DNA of 51,000 nucleotides from contig JACVTC010000052.1 of NCBI GenBank assembly GCA_016946835.1, forward strand, positions 45,001-96,000, read 5' to 3'. Within the stretch, counting starts at the first letter, position 1. Each line of letters begins with the position of its first letter. The DNA comes from Neocallimastix lanati (nom. inval.) (lineage: Eukaryota; Neocallimastigomycota; Neocallimastigomycetes; Neocallimastigales; Neocallimastigaceae). Under the pieces are notes generated by a model. That model saw only the letters and a program-made list of their open reading frames with translations, was not told the origin of the DNA and ran no database searches. Below, piece by piece: positions 1 to 8,431 of this stretch. Position numbers and translations under genes: made by a program.

Positions 1-1033
1 AAATCTTGATTTTTATTCATGTATATATAAAAGAAATATTTATAATTAAAATATTTAGAATATATAATTTTATGTATTTTTTTTTTTTTTTTGTATATAA
101 ATATAATATTTATATAGTTTAATGTATAAATAGTTTTATCATTAATTTTTATCCATTTATTAGCTTGAATAGACTAATTATGATTAAATTAATACAAAAA
201 AAAAAAAAACTTTTTTTTTTTATACTTCATAAATAAAAATTTCTTTATTATACTTAACCACCATCAATAAGACAATTTTTTACTTATCATGACTTACTAT
301 AAATAACAATGATATAATGAAATAATAATGAAATAATAATTAAATAATAATTAAATAACAATAATGATATATAATAATTAAGGTAAAAAAAAATAAAAAA
401 TAAAAAAAATAAAAACTTTAAAATAATCATTGAAAATAAAATAAAAAAAAAAAAAAAATAAAAATAAAAAAAAGGTTAAAAAAACTTAATTTATATATCA
501 GACAAAATTTGATAATTTAAATCCACTGGAAGAAGAAAAAAAAAAAAAAAAAAAAAAAAAGACACGAGAATTAAATAAAATAAAAAAAAATAAAATAATA
601 TAAAATAAAATAATATAAAATAAAATAATATAAAATAAAATATTGAAACTTTTTTATTTTTCAAAAAAAAAAAAAAAAAAAAAAAAATTAGTTGATTTAA
701 TGATTAGAATAAAAAGATTTGATGTAAATTATTTAGTATTATTGAATTTTTTTTTTTTTTTATTTTTTAATTTTTTAATTTTTTTTTTTTTTTTCTATTT
801 TCTATTTTAATATATAATTTATCATGTTAAATGATATTTAATATCGAAAAAAAAATATATGAATAGTTAAAGTTGTTGTCATGTTTTATTAAAAATGGAT
901 GTCGATGTCTTTTTCTTTTTTTTTTTTTTTTTCTTTTGGGTATTTTTTTTTTTTTTTCTTTTTTAATTATTTTTTCTATAATATTTATGACCGAAATATA
1001 AAAAAAATTTTAAAAAATGAATAAATGGATGAA

Positions 1034-1072
<39 letters not shown>

Positions 1073-1180
1073 CCTTAAATTGTAACTTTTTTTTTTTTTT
1101 ATTTTTTCTAAAACTTTCATTTAATAATGCGAATCTACTAAAATTTTTTTTTTTTTTTTTTTTATTTCAAGATGCTTCAT
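1..1180. other. Low-complexity AT-rich intergenic DNA
   Basis: This stretch is A/T homopolymers, short TAAAATAA-type repeats (about 590-645) and an (AAAT)n microsatellite at 1031-1072. No reading frame has non-repetitive content on either strand. I see no gene here. Confidence 0.8.
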
Positions 1181-1460
1181 ACCTAGAGTGCTCTCCCTCC
1201 TGGCTTACGCTAAACTCTACCGAGTGGCTTAAGCTTTATTATTATTACTATCATTAGTTTTTTTTAATTTTTAATTTATTTTTCACTATTATAGTATATT
1301 TGGTAAAAGTGTAAAGTCTTCTCTATATCTATTGATATTCTACAACAAATATAATCTATCGTTGTCGTAGCTACTACAACAAAAGTACGTCATGAAAAAG
1401 GGAGGGAGGGGATTAAGGAATGTCCTTTTTGAACCTTCTAATCATCATCACAGAGTATAT
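1181..1460 (+). pseudogene. Small lower-A+T island, possible decayed coding fragment
   Basis: Base composition changes sharply from the surrounding homopolymers. On the + strand, about 1299-1460 reads as a mixed-composition peptide interrupted by a TAG, including KSVKSSLYLLIFYNKYN before the stop and GGRGLRNVLFEPSNHHH after it. The piece at 1186-1236 contains CCGAGTGGCTTAAGC, which resembles a tRNA D-arm, but no complete cloverleaf follows. I cannot assign a family. An old gene fragment is the simplest reading. Confidence 0.25.
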
Positions 1461-2133
1461 CTATTTTTTTTTTTTTTATTTTTTTAACTTTTTTCTTCTC
1501 TCTTCCTCTCTAGGTGTCTTTTTTTTTTTTGCATTTATATTTATTTTAATATAGTAATGTAAATAATTTGTATAAAAAAAAAAAAAAAACTAAAATTAAA
1601 TTTACCAAAAAAAAAACAAAAAACAAAAAAAAAATTGTATTTTAATATACTACCATTTCCAATTTTATTCAGTAATCAAAAAAAAAGGCAAAAAAAAAAT
1701 CATAATTAAAGAAAAGAAAAGGAAAGGAAAGGAAAATAAAAGAAAAAGAATAATTAAATAAATAAATAAAAGATTAATAAGATAGGAACATAGGAACAAG
1801 TGAATTTTTTTATTTATTTATTTATTTTTATTTTTATTTTTTTAATTCTATTTTATTTTTTTTTTAATCTAATTTTATTTTTTTTTTTTTTTATTTTTTT
1901 TATTTAACCCTTTGATTTCTTTGACCTTGGTTCTTAATTTTTATTCTTTGTTATTAATTCTTTGTTCTTTCTTTTTTTTTTTTTTTTACCTTTTACTTTA
2001 TCCTCTGTTATTTGTTATTTATTCTTCATTATTCATTCTTTGTTCTTTTTTCCTTTATCCTTAGTTTTAGTCAATAAATCGCTCCTCTTCTGGAGATCAA
2101 ATTCTTTTTTAGTAATAATAATAATAATAACAA

Positions 2134-2165
<32 letters not shown>

Positions 2166-2515
2166 TACATACACACACACACAAAAAAAAAAAAAAATAA
2201 CAGATAATTAATGATAAAAACATTTTCTATTGTACTTTATCCTACTCTAACCTATCTTACCTAATTATTATTCTACCAAATCCTACTCTATCTCACCTTA
2301 TTCTTTTCTATTCTATCCTATCTTTATTATACTCTATCTTTTCTTTACTGTACTTTTTTATGGTTCAATTATACTAAAACTATGCTATATTGTTTTTTTA
2401 ATTAAGGCTCCAGATTAAAAAATATATAACAACAATATGGTTTTTATGCTAAAATATATCAAAAACTATACGAAAAATAAACCCTAAAAATACTGAATAT
2501 TATGAATGAAAACAA
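1461..2515. other. Pyrimidine/purine-tract intergenic DNA
   Basis: This stretch alternates long T and A runs with TTCTTTGTT-type pyrimidine-rich stretches. It also holds a (CA)n microsatellite at about 2151-2182 and a CCTA(C/T)TCTA-rich stretch at 2230-2340. The open frames present are products of the repeats. I see no gene. Confidence 0.7.
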
Positions 2516-2517
2516 CT

Positions 2518-2645
2518 GAATGGTTAAACGAAATGAAGCGAATGAAGACGAGCGAGAGATCGAGCACGTAACGTAGTGAAGCTGCGTAGAGGCTTGAGAT
2601 CCGTCGAGAATGAGCGAAATGTAGTCAATGAGGTTGTTGAATGAA
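2518..2645. other. GC-richer island of unknown nature
   Basis: About 125 bases are much richer in G and C than anything nearby. Short GA/CGAG-rich words recur (gaagcgaatg, gacgagcgag, gtcgagaatgagcg). There is no convincing open frame, tRNA cloverleaf or long inverted repeat. It could be a structured RNA, a promoter or regulatory element, or a worn minisatellite. Confidence 0.4.
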
Positions 2646-2679
2646 ATAATATTAAATATATATAGATAAATAACTAATG

Positions 2680-2695
<16 letters not shown>

Positions 2696-2738
<43 letters not shown>
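2696..2738. repeat. Poly(T) tract, 43 bases
   Basis: An uninterrupted T run following a short (AT)n stretch. It is one of many long homopolymers in the window. Confidence 0.9.
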
Positions 2739-2743
<5 letters not shown>

Positions 2744-2828
2744 TTCATCTTTTGAGAGGGATATAACAATACTTCAGATTGATTCCATTGATCCAAGGTC
2801 AATTTTTTTTTTTGGACTTTTTCTTTCC

Positions 2829-2994
<166 letters not shown>

Positions 2995-3098
2995 CAAAAA
3001 TTAAAGAATTTAAAAAAAATTCTTCCTTTATTTTCCCTTTTTTTTTTTCTATTCAAATTTTTAAGATTACATGTGGACTAGACTGTAAACAAGCATTT

Positions 3099-3146
<48 letters not shown>

Positions 3147-3339
3147 TATAATAAAGTCAGATATTATTTATCAAGATGTGAATGGAAATACAACATTCTT
3201 CTACCTACCTCTGTAAACTTAATAGTAAAAAAAAAAAAAAAAAAAATTAATGAATTATTATTAATGAATGGAATGAATGGAGCCGAGGCTAATATTGTGA
3301 ATCATAAGAAAAAAGTCTTCTTTAATGTACTCTTGTAAA

Positions 3340-3446
3340 AAAAAAATAAAAAATAAAAAATAAAAAAAAATTAAAAAAATAAAAGTTGTGTAGACTCAAA
3401 AATAAGTCTACACAACTTTTATTTTTTTATTTTTTTTTTTTTTACA
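3340..3446. repeat. Fold-back (inverted-repeat) element
   Basis: A perfect 25-bp inverted repeat, 3372-3396 with 3405-3429, encloses an 8-base loop; the inner arm is aaaagttgtgtagact. Outside it, A-rich and T-rich arms extend the pairing, and an outer CTTGTA/TACAAG pair closes it. Total length is about 105 bp. It could be a small non-autonomous fold-back/MITE-like element, a structured transcript end or a replication-generated palindrome. No clear target-site duplication is visible. Confidence 0.7.
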
Positions 3447-3644
3447 AGAATCATATCAATTTGGATATTGAGGCTAATAACTGGGTAAAAACAACTAAAC
3501 AACTCTTTTAAATAGGCTTGAAGTTTTCCTGAAAAATTGTCAGTGATTAAAATGTGTAATTCAATATAAAACTATTCATTATTCTTCATACCAAAGACCA
3601 TTATTCAGAAAAAAAAAATTTTTTTATCTATGCTCCACAAAATG

Positions 3645-3677
<33 letters not shown>

Positions 3678-3934
3678 ATGATATCTATAATAATTATTCT
3701 TCATTCTAATACTTTAAATTCATTTAAAATAACTATAAATATTTATCTTTTACAGAAGAAGAAGAAGAAGAGAAAGAAAAAGGAAAAGAAAAAAAAATTA
3801 ATAGAGGAAATTCATATTTTAATCTGTCGTAAAAAAAAAAAAAAAATTGTATAAAAATTTTTTTTTTTTGTAATTGGTATCACCGGGAATTTTGAAAAAA
3901 AAAAAAAAATAAAATTAAAATTATAGTTCAATAA
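3447..3934. other. AT-rich intergenic DNA
   Basis: Mixed T and A tracts (T runs at 3645-3677 and elsewhere; GAA repeats around 3753-3790). There is no supported gene. The stretch 3455-3600 is less repetitive, but no frame in it stays open with convincing content. Confidence 0.6.
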
Positions 3935-4672
3935 ATTAAATAGTCCTAGGGATACTTTTATCAATAGAAATACCGTTAACCATACAGGTACAAATGTACA
4001 AATTCCAAGAATAATTCCAGTAATTATTCTGATATTAATTCAAATAATAATTCCAATATCAAATTTTTACTAGTAAAATTTGATATTAACACCAATAATA
4101 ATTCCAACACCGATCAATAACAATACATCAATAAGTAATACTAAAATGCCAGTAATATGGATAAGAAGGAATATGAATACTCTCTTGATATGAATTTTAA
4201 AGAAAAATATAGTTATACCACATTAATGTAGGCTAATTATTTGGGTCATTGAATGATTGTCAAAGAAATAAAACATCGTTTCTGATGTCAATATCAAAAA
4301 AAAAAAAAATATTGAAGAATAGGCAATATTATTTAGCTTGTGGAGAAGGTCATGTAGAAACTACAAAAATATTACTTGGAAATTGTAGCCGTGGCTCCAA
4401 TTATCATAATGATGATTACCTTTTTTTAATTGAAAGCCTGACTTCAAGGAAATATTGAATTAACTCAACTTTTATTAGAAGTTAAAGCCAACACTAATTG
4501 TTCAAAAAATAAATCAAAACGATTCAGCCTTAATTTTACCCTTTAGAAAGAGATCATTGAAGAATAGGTAAAATTGTTATTACTACTACATAAAACAGAT
4601 ATTACCCAAAAGAACAATTATAATGATTTACTTTTCTCCGTAGCCTTTCGTAAGAGAAATACATAAAATTTT
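3935..4672 (+). pseudogene. Decayed ankyrin-repeat gene
   Basis: Several + strand pieces read as ankyrin repeats once stops and frameshifts are passed over. From about 4158 a frame gives DKKEYEYSLDMNFKEKYSY, then TTLM-stop-ANYLGH-stop-MIVKEIKH, the standard ankyrin helix pair with two nonsense codons. From 4327 LACGEGHVETTKILLGNC is another repeat. A frameshift near 4433 is followed by QGNIELTQLLLEVKANT, and then VKLLLLLHKTDITQKNNYND after a further stop. The upstream part (3935-4150) is Asn/Ile/Pro-rich, as in the linkers of these proteins. Multiple stops and shifts make it non-functional. The intact ankyrin gene downstream at 12007 is a likely relative, but I do not claim it is the parent. 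Confidence 0.7.
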
Positions 4673-4714
4673 TAAATATTTTTATGGGTACATATGAAAG
4701 GTTCTAGTGAAATA

Positions 4715-4763
<49 letters not shown>

Positions 4764-4919
4764 TAAACAATGCAGTAAAGACCTTAGGGATATAAATATT
4801 AAAAAAAAAACAGAAATAATAATTGAATTGAGAAAAAGAAGTCAATAATAGAGATGAAAAATCAAACAATGAAATTAAAAATATTGTAATGAGAAACCGG
4901 AAAAGTAAATATTATTTTT

Positions 4920-4950
<31 letters not shown>

Positions 4951-5051
4951 TTTTTTTTTTTTTTTTGATTTATTTATTTCTTCATTATGGTTTTATTCAA
5001 CTCTTCTTTTATTTATTTATTTATTTCTTCATTGTGCTTTTTAGTCAACTC

Positions 5052-5083
<32 letters not shown>

Positions 5084-5400
5084 CAAAATAAAAAATAACA
5101 ACCTTCTTTTTGGTTAAAATTTTCTTTTTTTTAATGAAATTTACCTTATAATTTATTACATAATACATAAATATATTTAAAAATTATGAATAAATATATC
5201 GTATAATAATAAAGTAGTAATCAATAATCCTTATTGTTCATATATTTTCCATAAGATGGGTTATAAACCAGAACAAAAATATTAATTATTTTTTTAACTA
5301 TATTAAAATTTATTTATTTAATAATGACTTTTTTTTTGTTTAAAACTCTTTTTTAATCATACTAAATTTTATTTATTAATTTACTTATTTATTTATTAAT

Positions 5401-5447
<47 letters not shown>

Positions 5448-5469
5448 CTAAGAGAAAACTTTATTTAAT

Positions 5470-5523
<54 letters not shown>

Positions 5524-5590
5524 CTACATGATTTATATGAAAATAAAAAAAAAATACATGAAATGAAATATTATATAGTATATATTTTTA
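4673..5590. other. AT-rich intergenic DNA with long homopolymers
   Basis: Contains a poly(A) run at about 4717-4760, T runs at about 4939-4966, 5052-5076 and 5403-5444, and an (AAT)n microsatellite at about 5471-5521. No reading frame of non-repetitive composition is present. Confidence 0.8.
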
Positions 5591-5605
5591 AAAGTGCGTT
5601 AAGAA

Positions 5606-6300
5606 GCAATAGTTTCTAACTTTTCCCATTCATCGATGATAACAACCTCGTCTATTATTGCGAGTAATAACTTCAGTATTAGTGTCATCAACCGTATCTG
5701 TATCAGAGTTTTCATTGGGAGGTGAAAATCTATGTCTTTTTCATTTCGACGTCGACAATCTCTCTCTTAGCAACGGTAGATTCAGTAGATTCAACGGAAT
5801 ACCAATTTCATCATCAATCTAAAAGAGATCGACAAGACAAATTAATGGTATTACGTTAGTTAGAAACTCCCCAATCCCCATACAAAATACGGGAACAGTC
5901 GACGAAGTTGAACTTTATTTAAAAAATATTGTCAACTAATTGTCTTCGTTCCCCATCATTAAGTTTAATTTTTTTTTTTTTTTTTTTTTTTTTTATATAT
6001 ATATATATATTGAACAACCGCCAATGAAGAGCACTCAATATAAAATATAAAATAGTATTATCATAATCCTTTTCTGAATCTAAAGAAACATCCAAGGATT
6101 TTTGTTCAATTATCATTGCAAACTTCAAAAAAAGAGATCATCTTGGAAAGGTAAAGATTTATTTCTATAAATTTTCCAATGCTTTACAGGCAAAGTATCT
6201 AGTGAGAAAAGCTAGATACACTAACCCCACAACATGGGCAACATTTAGGGCAATCTTCTGAAATTATTTTTTTTTTTTTTTTAAATGGAAAATACTTAAT
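5606..6300 (-). pseudogene. Decayed coding remnants, family unknown
   Basis: This stretch has lower A+T than its flanks, and on the minus strand it yields short coherent peptides in shifting frames. The 3' end reads EVVIIDEWEKLETIAS before TAA (5606-5655). Upstream, in another frame, comes PNENSDTDTVDDTNTEVITR, then VESTESTVAKREIVDVEMKK before a stop. LNDGERRQLVDNIF lies near 5935 and MIIEQKSLDVSLDSEKDYDN near 6070-6115. A Cys-rich piece, CPKCCPCCG, lies near 6230. I do not recognise the family. A dead gene or an old mobile-element fragment fits best, although unrecognised introns could explain some of the frame changes. Confidence 0.45.
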
Positions 6301-6426
6301 ATCAAATTTAAAACCACACCTCATTCGAAAGATCCAAAAGAATCCTAATTGATACTTAGGATATTGAAATGTTAAGTTTTTGATTTATGAAATAAAATCT
6401 AAAATCATTCTTCTTTTAAACAACTG

Positions 6427-6477
<51 letters not shown>

Positions 6478-6556
6478 CTTTTGAGGGTTTGAAGACATCT
6501 CTTTCTCAATAAAACTTTTTTATTTCACTTTTTTTTTTTTTTTTTTTTTTCATCAT
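6301..6556. other. Flank downstream of the copia element
   Basis: Contains T runs (about 6429-6475 and 6530-6550) and unremarkable AT-rich sequence. I looked here for a copy of the sequence upstream of the copia coding start (a 3' LTR) and found none. Confidence 0.5.
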
Positions 6557-8428
6557 TTAATTTCTTATCCAAAGTCTTTGATTCTTTAGTTCATGAGTAA
6601 TGTGACATAGTAGGATTATTATATATATATATATTTTATATATATATATTTTTAATAATTTTTTTAGGCAAAAAATTCTATAAAAAATATTTAAATTAAA
6701 ATTCTTTTTTTTTATTTCTTCTAATTTTTTAATGTTGAATATTTCATATAAAATATTTCGGATCCATAAAACCTTTTTAGTACATTCAGCGGTAGCAATG
6801 TATTCAGCTTCCGCGGTAGATGTGGCAACTACTGTTTGTTTCTTGGATTGCCAACATATTGGATCATTATTCATTGATATTATATACCCCGAAGTAGATT
6901 TCCTATCTTTTGGGTCACCAGCGTAGTCAGCATCAGTATATGCCATAATTTCCCCCTGTCCTTTATATTTAATTTTGTAGTATTTAGTATAATTTAAGTA
7001 TTTTAATATATTTATTACCATTTTCCAATCAGCTATGGTAGGATTCTCAGAATTTCTAGCAATCTTTCCTACAGCGTAAGTAATATCTGGACGGGTACAC
7101 CTGGCTAGATAGATTAACGATCCGATTGCACTTTTAAATGTTGTTTTATCGAATGGTTCATTATTCTTTGCTGAATTTGAGATGCTTGAACAAGGCGTTT
7201 TTGACTTTCTTATATTTTTAACTTTGAATTTTTGTAATATATCATTTATTAATTGAATTTGAGAAATTACGTAGCTTGTATTTTCCTTTTCAATATTAAT
7301 TCCTAAAATATAATCCGCTTCACTGCATTTTGAAACTTTAAAGTTTTTCTTAATTCTTTTAATAATTTTATTTATATAGTATTTTATTCCTGTTATTAAT
7401 AAGTCATCCACGTAAACTCCAATAATACAGACAGCTCTTCCTCCCTCCATTTTAACAAAAATACATGGTTCGGATGTCAATTGAGTGAAACTATTATTTT
7501 TGAGAAAGTTTGTGAAGTGGATGTGCCATTGGCGACCTGACTGTTTTAATCCGTATAAAGCTTTTCTAAGAAGCCAATAACCTTTACCAAAATTCTTGTC
7601 ACCAGGGGGGATATTAACATAAATATCCTTATCCAACGGAGCATTAAGATAGGCAGCTTTAATATCAAGCTGCATTAGATCCCAACTGAATTTTGAAGCA
7701 AGCGCAATTATAAGTTTTAGACTATCTAAACTAAGGGTAGGAGAATATGTTAAGTTATAATCAATTCCCTTTCTCTGGGTGAAACCACGAGCAACCAGAC
7801 GAGCCTTGTATTTTGAGATATTACCATTACCGTCATTTTTGAGAGTATAGACCCACTTAGTAGTTATGGGTTTAACATCAGGAGGAAGCGATTTAACAAA
7901 AATCATGGTTCGGTTGTCATAGAAGTTTTGTAATTCGGAATTCATAGCTTCTATCCACCAGATTTTATCTGAACGTGTGTTGGCTTGTTTATATGAAAGA
8001 GGTGTTTCAGTAATACATCTTATAGAAGTTTCAACATTGTCGAGGGAGATCTTGTACTTTTTGTTACTGTTGGATTGAATAGGGTTACCAGGTCTTTTAT
8101 GCGATTCATTCATGGATGGTCTTAATTTCTTACTCTCTGGATGTTCGGAATGAATCAATTTATGTTTAAGGAGAACAGTGTTTAATATTTCATTGTTTAA
8201 GTTAATCTTCTTTTTGGTAGGTGAAATATTACAAGTTGATGACTTTCTTTTAGTGGATGGATTAAATTTTATTTTATCCTTTTCTAAAGAAATGTCCCCA
8301 GAGAAATTTGATTCATCATTTGAAACACTAATAGATTGGAAATCTGAAGCGAGATCATCAATGGATTCAATTTTTTCATCATTTAGATAATTGTCTTCAG
8401 GTTCCTTACCTTTAGCAGAGTTATTATT
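6557..8428 (-). pseudogene. Copia reverse transcriptase-RNase H segment, 3' truncated
   Basis: In frame with the Gag-integrase part, directly after its TAG. The first roughly 90 codons (8428-8159) are an open Ser/Asn/Lys-rich linker. Numbering from codon 8158, RVT_2-type reverse transcriptase runs from about residue 65 (DKIWWIEAMNSEL) to 320, with catalytic D165 (LDIKAAYL) and the YVDD box at 249-252. RNase H begins with YTDADYAGDPKDRKSTSGY (first acid about D409) and TSTAEAEYIA (E450/E452). After NILYEIFNIKKLEE (about 481) the sequence becomes A/T-rich and unrelated, and the final RNase H acid motif expected there is missing. With no start ATG of its own and an incomplete RNase H, this copy is unlikely to be autonomous. 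Confidence 0.88.
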
Positions 8429-8431
8429 CTA
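8429..8431 (-). other. In-frame TAG between integrase and RT
   Basis: This is the only stop in about 1,500 codons of otherwise continuous copia frame. The next in-frame codons (8428-8159) are all open. Since the canonical copia element is a single ORF, the TAG is either an inactivating mutation or a recoding site. Confidence 0.85.

Noticed and set aside
1186-1240. Possible tRNA-Leu/Ser
   Set aside because: Only a D-arm-like word is present. No matching acceptor stem, anticodon arm or T-loop follows.
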